Shown here in pieces: positions 22,716 to 32,355 of a stretch of 64,000 bases of DNA. How positions within the stretch are numbered: position 1 is the first letter of the stretch; each line of letters starts with the position of its first letter. Where the stretch lies: positions 45,485,729 through 45,549,728 of the forward strand of contig NC_088645.1 in the NCBI RefSeq assembly GCF_964019385.1, read 5' to 3'. The position numbers and the translations under genes were made by a program. This DNA comes from Sycon ciliatum (taxonomy: Eukaryota; Porifera; Calcarea; Leucosolenida; Sycettidae). The notes under the pieces were generated by a model. That model saw only the letters and a list, made by a program, of their open reading frames with translations. It did not search any database and had not been told where the DNA came from.

Positions 22716-23057
22716 TGTAATAGGTAGCCGAGTGGTAGGCGCGGTGCAATTAACAATAATTACTTTTATTCTACTTTCAGGTACACACCTGAGATATAAT
22801 CGTTCGTGAAAGAAGAAGCGGCAAAATAACTAACTTTCTCTCCGGTGCTCACCTAGAGGCTGAATCCTTATTCTTCGAGTTAGCTTTCATTGCTATCCAA
22901 TCTAATCTAATCTTCTCTTCATCAAAACAGAAATGCGCAGCCGCTTTTATGCAGCAGACGCCGTACGCTTACATACGGAGATACACTAAATATACATCAG
23001 GCAAAGCTCCGTATTAGTTCCGTACTGCTTCCGTATTGGTCGGGCAGGGATATTACA
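22716..23057 (-). repeat. 3' LTR of the ubiquitin-bearing element
   Basis: 342 bp, TG...CA, appears identical to the copy at 24193-24534. On the element strand it follows a purine-rich tract (the + strand reads CCCTCCCTTCCT at 23056-23067). Confidence 0.88.
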
Positions 23058-23721
23058 CCCTCCCTTCCTACAGATAATCACGCCCTCGTGATTTTCAAAA
23101 AATTAGTGAAGAGTTACGAACACAGCGTCAACCGGAAGATGGCAAATAATATATCGGAAATGATAACGTTTAGAGTAGACAGAAGAAATGAACTGATAAC
23201 AAATCATAAAGTAGAAGCACACCAGGTTCACACGATCTCACGGGTCAAAAGGGGAAAGAACTGTCCTCCAAATAGGACCTGAAACCACAGCACTCTTGCT
23301 GCACTACGCTGGCACAACCCGCCAGGAACATCGCAGTTCAAAAACCGAACTGAATACACTATAACTATAAGGGGCGTTGTCACACACATTGTCCCACGTT
23401 AGCTGGGTAAGCCGTGGCTCACCATGATCAGACGCCTACCAAACTAAACTGGATTCACACACTCGCATAAAGGAAGACTGAAGAGAACAGGGAGACTGAA
23501 GGAAGACAGGAAAGAAAATGCCATACCTGGAATCAGCGTTAGTAACCACGGCGGCGGCTGGAGCTATGGCGGAGGGCGAGCCAGATTTTATCTTCATCTT
23601 GGTTGAGCCGGTCACTCAGAGCGGCTAGCTCGGCGTCAGACAAATGACCTCCCTCCTCGTCTTGAATCGTGGTCTTCACATTGTCGATAGCATCGCTTTG
23701 CGCGACGTAAAGAGTGATGGT

Positions 23722-24096
23722 CTAGCCAGGAAGAGTGTTGACGAAAATCTGCATCCCACCACGGAGACGAAGTACCAAGTGAATAGTGGACTCCTGCTGA
23801 ACGTTGTAGTCACTCAGGGTTCGGCCGTCTGCCAACGGCGTGCCGGCGAAAATCAAACGCTGCTGGTCTTGGGGAATACCCTCCTTGTCTTGGTCAGCAG
23901 CCTGCATGTCGTCCTCCTCATCAGCTTCGCCATCACCACCGGTAGTATACGTGTAGGTAGCGGGTCGCTTGGAATCGCCATTGGAGTCTCCAGTGGACGC
24001 CATGCGGAGGGAAGGGTGATCCACGCTAGCACCCTGACTGTGCTGCAGGCTAATAAGCATGGCCAGGCCCAGGAAAGCATGAAACACGATTCTCAT
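23722..24096 (-). CDS. Secreted ubiquitin-like protein inside the LTR element
   Basis: 124 codons from the ATG at 24096 ([18 protein letters not shown]), a clear signal peptide of about 22 residues. A Ser/Gly/Thr-rich and acidic linker ([13 protein letters not shown]) follows to about residue 69. Residues 70-114 align with residues 32-76 of ubiquitin, from [16 protein letters not shown] to LVLRLRGG, then run directly into MQIFV as in a polyubiquitin head-to-tail joint. The N-terminal half of ubiquitin is absent from the first unit and the sequence differs from ordinary ubiquitin at several positions. Upstream of the ATG, a short frame begins at an earlier ATG near 24133. A weakly ubiquitin-like stretch continues to about 23555. 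Function is unknown; a secreted ubiquitin-tail protein is unusual. Confidence 0.75.
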   Translation of the reverse strand: MRIVFHAFLGLAMLISLQHSQGASVDHPSLRMASTGDSNGDSKRPATYTYTTGGDGEADEEDDMQAADQDKEGIPQDQQRLIFAGTPLADGRTLSDYNVQQESTIHLVLRLRGGMQIFVNTLPG

Positions 24097-24176
24097 CTTG
24101 ATTCGTCGCACGGAGCTGCAGCGGGTTGAGCCATGGGGGTCTGGGGTCGAATCACGTTGTTTTATTTTACAAAAAC

Positions 24177-24191
24177 ACACCGCTGCCACCA
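24177..24191 (-). promoter_or_regulatory. Primer-binding site, tRNA-Leu type
   Basis: Read on minus, TGGTGGCAGCGGTGT lies one base inside the 5' LTR. Its complement CACCGCTGCCACCA matches the 3' end of animal tRNA-Leu(AAG) with CCA. The Gypsy element at 45259 uses the same site. Confidence 0.75.
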
Positions 24192-24192
24192 A

Positions 24193-24534
24193 TGTAATAG
24201 GTAGCCGAGTGGTAGGCGCGGTGCAATTAACAATAATTACTTTTATTCTACTTTCAGGTACACACCTGAGATATAATCGTTCGTGAAAGAAGAAGCGGCA
24301 AAATAACTAACTTTCTCTCCGGTGCTCACCTAGAGGCTGAATCCTTATTCTTCGAGTTAGCTTTCATTGCTATCCAATCTAATCTAATCTTCTCTTCATC
24401 AAAACAGAAATGCGCAGCCGCTTTTATGCAGCAGACGCCGTACGCTTACATACGGAGATACACTAAATATACATCAGGCAAAGCTCCGTATTAGTTCCGT
24501 ACTGCTTCCGTATTGGTCGGGCAGGGATATTACA
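24193..24534 (-). repeat. 5' LTR of the ubiquitin-bearing element
   Basis: 342 bp, promoter-side LTR for the minus-strand element. A TATA-like CATAAAAG lies at about 24421-24428 on minus. The 4-bp duplication CTAG follows at 24535-24538 and also precedes the other LTR at 22712-22715. Confidence 0.88.
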
Positions 24535-25637
24535 CTAGGGATATAGCCGAAATTAAATAGCTGCCGAAAATTGTATATTTACAGTAATGCTTTCATGGAT
24601 TCTCGCATTATGCTCACAAAATCCTCATACATTATGCTTTGGCACGCGAGGATACATATTCACTTTGTTGTACTTATGGAGCCTCAAAGTTCGGAAAATT
24701 GTACCTTTTTCGTACTTGCAAGTGGCCATAAGTACAACAAAATGAATGTGAATCCCCATACCAAGGTGTCCATGCATGCTAGAGATCAAATGATGGAAAA
24801 GAGCAAACCCTACTTCTTCTCAATAACCTACGAGGAGACAATAGTCGTAAAACGGCAATGAATAAAATTAATTGTGCACTCATGAGTCACAACCATGTAC
24901 ATGTATTAAACAATAATTATTACTAAATGAAAACATTTCCATAACGTTTTCTCGTGACTATCATCATGTACAAGTAAAAAGATTTTTTCATTGCCAAATT
25001 ATTTTGAGTTACCTTTGAAAATTATCATGTTCAACTGTCTTCTTAATCATCATACTCTGTCGATGTCACCCTCGCCCTGCGAATAATCAGCTCATCTCTC
25101 CAGTACTAGCTTCACCTCTCCTTCCATTATGACCGAACCTCCACTATACCTCGATTTTTTTAATTATTAGAGCAATATCCAGAGCCTGCACAGTCATGGC
25201 TGCTAAAATCCAGAGGTCATGAATTCCGACGTAACATGCATAATGTACATGTAATGTACATGTACGCGGAGTTTTGCGGACTACCCTTCACTATCTCGTT
25301 CGCCCCAGGATACCTGATTCGCTCGCATCTTCTGCTACATGTACTGCATCAGTGTGACCGTGAAAGAACTTTGAAGAAGACGAGTTCGAGCATACACTGA
25401 TAATGTATTGTCATGATTTCTACCCTGCTTTTCATTGAAAATACTATCTCCATGACCTCCAGACCCTTTACCATGCAGACCACCAGCACTGAGCAGGTGC
25501 ATTGTACACGATTCCGTAGCCTAGATACTAGAACTGTGGTACAACCATGTAGTTATGCTCCTACCTCTGAAAGGATGCCAAATTATGCTCCAAATGTTCA
25601 ACCATCAAATTATGCCGGCATAATCCGCCGGTGCCTA

Positions 25638-25879
25638 GCTCTGCAGCCACAATAAGCAGGGGAAAACAGACCGTAGCGTGAATAAACTCGGGGTAGAACA
25701 AGATCATTCAAGGATTGAAGGCGGATCCGACATTGCAAAGTGTTAGCTGCTGAAGAGCGCAGTACATGTACAAAGAGGTCTATGGACAATTTTATGCACA
25801 AAGTTATCACAGATTTTATGTGGTATAGATGCTGGCGGTTTTTGAAACCAGAGGTCTATTTTGATGTTGTTTTTTTTGT
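25638..25879. other. Short unassigned interval
   Basis: Between hAT-like copy A and the next LINE tail. No feature recognised. Confidence 0.4.
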
Positions 25880-26043
25880 TTTGTTTTTTTTTTAACATTA
25901 GGAAGCCTCTTGTACGGGCAAAATTAATAAACCGATACAATCATGTCATGAAAATACAAAAGATGACCAAAATGATAAAGTAATAATAATAATGTTTGCG
26001 TTCCGGCTCTCCACCTTCTCCACAGAAACACATGCCCATAATA

Positions 26044-27735
26044 TCAAAACCGGGCAACGCCAGCTTCTGCAACAACAACCTCAGCAGAGACAGGATCTGC
26101 AGTGAGGTGAGCTGTGAATGTGCTGCGAGCCCCACGGAGGCACACGATGCTGGCACACAATAATGCAAAGCTCAAGCGGCAGCGGAGGTTGGCCATCACG
26201 TTGCTGTAGGGCTCGGCGGTCTTCTCAGCTAGCAGACTAGCAATTCTCTTGTAGAATGCAGTGGCGCATCTGCTCATGCCCCCAGTGGTGGACAGGACGG
26301 CTGGGACGAAGGAGGCATGTTCGATATTGCGCACCCGCTGCTCATATGCCCTCTTCTTCTCCCGCTCATGTTTGACATAGCAAGCAGCAATCGAGTTGGA
26401 GCGATTCGAGGACGCATGTGGGTTGAACACCCGAACATCAACAAAGGTGCGCTCGAATCGCCCACCCCAAATGCCACTTGCTGCCACATCTAGCCGGGCT
26501 TGGTTATCGGTGTTGGCAGACCGGTACCGTAGCTGTTCCCCTGTCAGTGGTTGAAGGTGGGGCTCCACAGCAACTTGATGGGTGACCTGCTTCAATGCCC
26601 TGGCGGTTAGGTCCCGGATCTAGCCTTTTCCCAAAGATGCCATAATTTTTCGCAACTTATGCTTTTCGCAACCGTGCCAAAACAAGTGCTAGTTGCTGAA
26701 ATCGCATCCATATTTTCAGAAAAAGCTCAAAAGTTGCTAATAGTAATATCGCAACCTGAAATTGGAGAGTTCTTGTGCAAAAACCTACAAAAAAGGGAGC
26801 AAAAATAGCAAAAGTGCAGCGCCAGCAAACTCGTAGATCTGCACCCGTTCCTGCTGTGAACCACCACTTTATACAGTGCCAGTACTGTTGCATGTAATGA
26901 TGTATCCTACATGTAGATGTACTGAAGTACATGTACATGTAGATCATTCCAGTGCAAGGAAAAGGGAATGCACATTATCATAACTACCCTTGATCTACTG
27001 TTTCTTTGAAATCAGTCTGAAGGCAGGCGAGAAATGAGCGAGTACGAGTATGCATTTGTCCGACATGTACCGGTAGTCGGTGAGTCGGTGACTTGACCTT
27101 TAAACCCCATGCCATGGGGCCAATTGCGCCAAGGTTGCGGAAAAGTTGCGAAGTACATGTAGTTCGCGAAAATGAAGAAATTTGCGAAAGTTGCGATTTC
27201 TTCCTAAACAACGAAAAGTTGCGAAAAAAGTGGCGAGCATCTTTGGGAAAGGGCTACCCGGATCTTATTATGCCGGAAGGTTGAGAAGCCCCCCACGGAA
27301 CACGACAGGGCATGCGACACGGAGAATTCCTTCCCGCATTGACAGGATGTCGGAAGTCGGGGAGGTAGCCAGTTGTACCGCAGACACACAGCGTCGCGAA
27401 ACTCTCCTTTCGTGAGGTTGAAGCGGTGACAGCGAAGAGGTCTGCAGGTGAGCCAGCTAGAGGCTCCTTTTTCCGCTGCCAAATCCAGGGTTCTCTGCAT
27501 GTCCGCCGACACCGATGAGCGGAGGAGCAAAGCATCAGCTCGAGCACTATCCCGGATATCGGATCTGGCCTGCGCCTTTGCCTGCCGGACGCGCGCAATG
27601 GCATTGCCCAGCTCAAAGTCCAGTCGTAGAATGCATTCGGCCAACGCCCGAGAGACCCGAACTGAAGACTCGGGTTGCTGGGCAACTGACGATGGAGGTG
27701 TCAGGTCCAGACCGCCATCGCTTTGATGTTTTTCA
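26044..27735 (-). pseudogene. LINE ORF C-terminal part, interrupted
   Basis: The upstream part (minus, 27735-27265) includes LDLAAEKGASSWLTCRPLR, the knuckle CQCGKEFSVSHALSC and FRHNKIR. The downstream part (26620-26044) has VAVEPHLQPLTGEQLRYRSA, ARLDVAASGIWGGRFERTF, then VDVRVFNPHASSNRS, and ends VVVAEAGVARF. The MITE lies exactly between RHN...R and the RLE-like domain and carries an 8-bp duplication of LINE sequence, proving the LINE is older. No other long interruption was seen. Confidence 0.72.
26621..27256. mobile_element. hAT-like MITE with exact 8-bp duplication
   Basis: 636 bp; ends TAGCCTTTTCCCAAAGATGC and GCATCTTTGGGAAAGGGCTA. CCCGGATC occurs exactly at 26613-26620 and 27257-27264. 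The interior is rich in GTTGCGAA-type words and an ACATGTACATGTAC stretch. A related copy is at 42553-43089. Confidence 0.88.
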
Positions 27736-28280
27736 CCATGTTCGGACACAATTCGGCAATCGAAACCTATGCCATCGTGTTCAGCTGGAGGCAAAAACCA
27801 TCCAGGGATGATCATAAAATCCAAAACAAGTAAAAGTGAGAAATTTCGAATGGGCCCTAGTCTGGACTTTTGAAACGCACTACGAGTACTCGTACATGTA
27901 CCAGGTGATTATTACTTATGGCATAAAAAGTATTATTTTTACAAATTTGTGGCCTCTTGTACGGGCAAAATAAAATAAATAAAACACAATTATTTTTGAG
28001 CACTCTTTCGAGGACCACACCCAACTTTCTGTGTGTAAAACACAATTACGAGTGCAACCTCAACGGCACTAGCACTGGAAGAAAAACGAGCAAAAATGGC
28101 CGTGAAAACAGTCGAGAGAGCAAAAATGGCTGTGAAGACAGTCTACAATTTTGGCAACCGCAAATTGGGCCGAGTCTATTTAAAAAAATCGTGTAAAATA
28201 TCATTATTGAGGGCGATTGCATCCTACCCATGAAGGGTTTTTGTTAGTTCGACAGACAAATGAGTTTCCATTGTATTGTA
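27736..28280. other. Unassigned interval with a LINE tail fragment
   Basis: CCTCTTGTACGGGCAAAATA at 27951 matches the 3' tail word of the minus-strand RLE-type LINEs, so an extremely truncated copy may be present. Otherwise nothing was recognised. Confidence 0.4.
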
Positions 28281-28437
28281 GTTTGTAGCATCAGCAGCGT
28301 TTTGTGGAATTGTTTGTGGCATCAGCAGCGTTTTGTGGAATTGTTTGTAGCATCAGCAGCGTTTTAGGGAATTGTTTGTAGCATCAGCAGCGTTTTGTGG
28401 AATTGTTTGTAGCATCAGCAGCGTTTTGTGGAATTGT
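28281..28437. repeat. 31-bp minisatellite, five copies
   Basis: Five tandem copies of a 31-bp unit beginning GTTTGTAGCATCAGCAGCG, with two or three point differences among copies. Confidence 0.92.
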
Positions 28438-28479
28438 TTGCTCGTACAATACATGTACATATAGCTCTTATTTTATATT

Positions 28480-28858
28480 TTAATAATGCAATGAATATAA
28501 CTAAATGCGGCGCACTCATATCACAACCATGGGGACGAATAATGTATTCCAGAAGGTTTTCTTGTCACAATTATCAATGGAATTCGTGAGTCGTGACTAA
28601 AGAGAATCCTATCATTTCTCACCTCACCTATAGTTTCTATTACCTGTGCAAATTTTTTCCTAAGTTTGTGCTATTTTTCTTACTATGCTTGTATCCTCGT
28701 TGTTTCACTGCAAGTGTATAAATCCTATTGTAGTTTCATCATTCTTTTTAGTCACGAATTCCATTGATAATTGTGACAAGAAAACGCCCTGGAACACATT
28801 ATTCGTCCCCATGGTTATGATATGAGTGCGCATTTAGGTGTATTCATTGCATTATTAA
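28480..28858. mobile_element. Foldback-like element with arms of about 120 bp
   Basis: The left arm 28480-28605 and right arm 28744-28858 are inverted copies, sharing CATGGGGACGAATAATGT and TTGTCACAATTATCAATGG. The 140-bp centre is unique. No coding capacity; likely a nonautonomous DNA element, family unknown. Confidence 0.75.
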
Positions 28859-29990
28859 GATTATTGTCTCCACGTCGCCTTTTTACATATTTTTTATTTA
28901 TTTTTTATTTTATTTTTTGTAGCTTTTTTAGACTCCAGGCCAGGTTGCTGTCTCCTGGACCTTGGCAACCAGAGAGTAATACAGTCAAGAGTATATAACC
29001 CCCCCCCCCCCCCACATACTCTTAGTACAATGGGTGCTTTCAATTATACGTTTACACAATTCTGGAACTGGGTTTTGTAATTCTCGAATGACCAGAATGT
29101 ACGAATTCCGGCCATGTAAACGAACGACTGGAATTCACAACGCATTTTATTCATGGCATATCACAAACAAAATTGGTCGTAAAAAGATAATCACGTACAC
29201 CCAGTGGCGTGCACCGAGTCTTGAAAGGGGGTTTCTAGATTTGGTAAATTTTTTCTGGAGACCCACTTTATAATTATGTACTTGTGCACATGCGCCTTCC
29301 CCGAACATCCCGTCAGAGATAACGGCGAGGGCTACTAGGGAGGAGGGAGGGGGACTCAAGATCATGGGTGCAGCGCAGGGCACCAATGAACACTGGTGCT
29401 GATGAGATGCGGGGCTCGTCCGACTGCTATCATCAGATCTGAGAGGAAACCAGGTATAGGGGTAGAAAGGACAGAAATAAGAGTGATGAGGAATGGAGGG
29501 AGGGGACGATGTTACATGGAAATGTTGGTACATGTATAACCAGTAGCAGGATAAAACGGGTAACCTTTTACATACCAGTACTTTAAAAAGTATTTGCAAA
29601 GAGGGTCAGTGCAAAAGTCAATGTACTCATATACATGTTTGTCATATTGAACACGTAAAAGTGTGATAGGCCTAGCCGCCCAGACTACACAGTACACTGC
29701 AGTCTACTACAGTACTGTATATGTATAACACTATGTCTATGCTTAGACTATGCTACTTCACTAGTCCACTCCAGGCATGTTTGTTTCATCAAAACACTGC
29801 TTACTGTACATTCGACGTGTCTTCCTTTCTGTTCTTATGACGAAGTTTTCAGCATGTATTGGCAATGTTCCACATGATTTCAATAGAGAGTTATGGACCT
29901 TGATTCAATGGAAGCTCGCGGAAGAAAAGCGAAGCCCCGCGTCCTTGAGTCGCGGCCGGAGCAGCGCAAGTGGATCATGGACGCACATTT
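28859..29990. other. Unassigned interval
   Basis: Contains an A/T-rich run, a C-run at about 28998-29012 flanked by inverted AAGAGTATATAA and CATACTCTT (reminiscent of the palindrome-array unit edge), and otherwise unique sequence. No exon supported. Confidence 0.4.
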
Positions 29991-31120
29991 TTACGTCTTC
30001 CAGTTGACAACGTTTTTGACGAACATCTCTGCTGCGCACATGAGCGAGAACGAAAGGCTGTGGAGATCTTGATTTGAGTCAACGGTTTGGAAGGAGATAT
30101 CGTTAATCATATCCTTGAACTGACTTGCATCGCTCGTTGTGATATCCATATAATTTATGGAGCCACTCACCTCGCTGAGCTCATATGTGAAGTTGATACT
30201 TGGGTGTGCAGAGTTGAAATGCTGCACAAACCGCATCAAGCTTTCTCTGCCGTGGGTCCATAGCAGCAGGATATCGTCGATGTAGCGTTTGTAGAGGAGC
30301 GGTATTAACGGAGAATCCTGCAAAAGCCTGGCCTCAATCGTATGCATGAATAGGATCGCAAATGGTGGTGCAAGATTGTTACCCATTGCAACCCCGTCCA
30401 CTTGGTGATAGATCTGATGGCCGAATCTGAAATAGTTGTGGCTGAGAACAAACAGCAGCAGATTCCGTACCCCGCTCACACTCAGCCCAAACATGTTGAT
30501 CCGCTGGGAATACTGCTGCAGCATATCCACCACTGCCTGAACGCCCTCCCGAATAGGTATGTTCGGATATAACCCGACTACATCCATGGACATAACAATG
30601 GTGCCATCGGGGGTGTTCAATCCCGGACATGCGTCACAGATGTGGGTTATTGCTTCCGTCGTGTTAGCCAGGTGGGCCGGGACAAATTATGAGCTGCTGT
30701 AGGATGCGCTCCAATACAATATATACTCCAGTCGTTGGGCTGTCGCACGCTGCTACCACGGGTCGCAATGGTAAGTTCTGCTCATGGTCCTTTGGAAGAC
30801 CATACCACTCGGGGAACTTCGTACTGCTTGGTAGGAATGACTTTAGGAGTTTTGAATCCATGTTCTTGCACTCTGACAGTATTACTTCTCGTGTCTTGGT
30901 CTCGTAGGACTCTATGGTCAAATCTACTTTCTCATACATGGTCATGTTCGATAATATGTCTTCTGCTTTCTGCAAATACAGCTCCTGTCTCATAGCAACG
31001 AGTTTTTTACTTTTATCCGATGGTTTGATGATGGTTTCTTGGTCTGTGCGAAGTCGCTTCAGCTCCACCCGCTCCCGCTTCAAGGACAAAGGACTTCAAA
31101 GGACTATGGAAACGAGTTAA
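29991..31120 (-). mobile_element. Penelope-like element fragment, reverse transcriptase part
   Basis: Minus-strand RT of Penelope type. Motifs in order: FPEWYGLPKDHEQNLPLRPV (about 30820), VMSMDVVGLYPNIPIREGV (about 30590), VDGVAMGNNLAPP (about 30395) and LYKRYIDDILLLW (about 30300, catalytic DD). One frame change near 30670 in a C-rich stretch separates the first 140 codons from the last 209. The 3' part ends at a stop at 29991, before any GIY-YIG domain, so the copy is truncated and inactive. Confidence 0.78.
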
Positions 31121-31489
31121 GAGTAACTCTCCACCACTGTAACTATTTGTAGATACTATATACAGTACAGTCCTTTTCCTTTCTGCTTTTATTATTGGCT
31201 CAATACCCGAGTTTCAAAAAAATTAAATTCAGCAAAAACAGGTCAAACACAGGGTGAAGGTGAAGAGATGACTAAAACATAATGAAAACATCAGTGAGGA
31301 GAAGCACTCCTGACACTTTCACGAGGACTAGCACCAAACAACTGCAGTGACAAAACATTTTCCTTCTGAACACATAGTTCAGGGGACAACTTACGGATAT
31401 ATCGCTTCCAAAAAAGACAAATGTAATACAGATCTGCCACGGGCCAAAAACTGAGAAAACATCATCTCTGTACAACTCACGACAACTAT

Positions 31490-32200
31490 CACTAACGGAC
31501 AGATGACTCTTGATACCCGATTGCTGACCGTTGGAATGTCGCCTCTTTTTCGTCACCTCCAATGTCGCAGCTCTTGACCTGTCCTTTCCACTGGGCAGTC
31601 GCCTTGCAGTCACTTCCGATGCCGCAGGTCCTGACTCGTCCCTTCCACCGCACCGCTTTGTCACTCGTCCGGTGTCTGATTCTTCCGTTGTCTGGATCAG
31701 TGGCTTTCGTGGTGGTCTTCCATGCTTCCTCCCACTTACGCTCGTTGTCACTTCCGGTATCGCCGCCTGCTCGTCTCCTCCAGTACGCATCCTCACCTGG
31801 CTGCGAGTAACTCTTCGAGTCGGTGTCCCTGGCATTGCTTTAACAGCTCTGCACCTCTTTGCCTTGCCGACTTGGGCTGGCCCAAGCCCACCACATGCCG
31901 TCGATGCAGGAGTGGATTGTGCCGCTGCGCCAGACGAAACCTTGGACTGGGACAATGCTTCACGTGACCCAAACTCAGTAGACGCACATTTAGGAGGACG
32001 ACCACGTCGAGGGCGAGAATCAAGTGCGCGTACCGGGACTAACCTCAACGGTACGTGCTGACGGATTCGCGCGCCAAAGTGCTGAACAGTTCTGCCAACA
32101 TACCGACTCTCACAGTGTCGGCAATGAAAAAAGTAGATGAGTTACCTGTGGAAATGGTCAGCAGAACATCCTTCAGCACAGTCGGTCTATATTATACCTG
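31490..32200 (-). mobile_element. Penelope-like fragment, GIY-YIG and basic linker
   Basis: On minus from about 32170, HCRHCESRYVGRTVQHFGAR, then IRQHVPLRL, gives the GIY-YIG core (C-x2-C, YVGRT, R) typical of Penelope-like endonucleases. It runs open into a long Ser/Thr/Arg-rich linker containing two AT-hook-like cores (RPRRGRPPK near 32010, KHGRPPRK near 31700). The fragment lies upstream (on minus) of the RT piece at 29.99-31.12 kb, the wrong order for one element, so it is a second copy. The frame breaks before HCRHC. Confidence 0.7.
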
Positions 32201-32355
32201 TCATGCGTGCAGTTCGTTTTTTCGAGCTCGTAGATTTTTTGTCTCTTTTTCAGCCCAGCCGGCATCAGGCCGGACTGGAGGAAGGTATAGTATTTTTAGG
32301 TAGACAGTATAGTGTAGTTTTAGTCTAGATAGGACACCGGTGGCAGGCCGTCGTC

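Larger units (their letters stand above)
22716..24534 (-). mobile_element. Small LTR retroelement carrying a ubiquitin-like frame
   Basis: Two 342-bp direct repeats (22716-23057 and 24193-24534) start TGTAATA and end ATTACA on +, look identical by eye, and are flanked by the 4-bp duplication CTAG. On minus, a primer site complementary to a tRNA-Leu 3' end follows the first LTR and a purine tract precedes the second. The 1.1-kb interior has no gag or pol and instead carries a secreted ubiquitin-like frame. It is structurally a nonautonomous LTR element, probably mobilised by a Ty3/Gypsy relative, and very young. LTR ends and signals look whole; the cargo's downstream part looks degraded, with about one break. 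Confidence 0.88.
22565..24584. mobile_element. TA-flanked MITE interrupted by the LTR element
   Basis: Ends CTGTAAATATACAAAATTTC and CCGAAAATTGTATATTTACAG, with TA on both sides (22563-22564 and 24585-24586). Copy B of the host hAT-like element shows the uninterrupted site. Without the LTR insertion the MITE is about 200 bp. It resembles the MITE at 43115-43321. Confidence 0.78.
22528..25637. mobile_element. hAT-like element, copy A, split by nested insertions
   Basis: Begins TAGGCTCCGGTGGATTATGC at about 22528 and ends in the inverted form (GCATAATCCGCCGG, then TGCCTA) at about 25637. Flanks share TCTGCAG. Without its inserts it is about 1.09 kb and matches copy B (40662-41599) across most of its length. 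A TA-flanked MITE interrupts it at 22563, 35 bp from the left end. Confidence 0.78.
25880..27735 (-). mobile_element. RLE-type LINE fragment split by a hAT-like MITE
   Basis: A minus-strand LINE. The 3' end is the T-run at about 25870-25892 with the tail word GCCTCTTGTACGGGC on +. Coding parts lie at 26044-26620 and 27257-27735, separated by the MITE 26621-27256. The 5' end is truncated within the post-RT region near 27735. Same subfamily tail as the copy at 16.7 kb. Confidence 0.78.
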
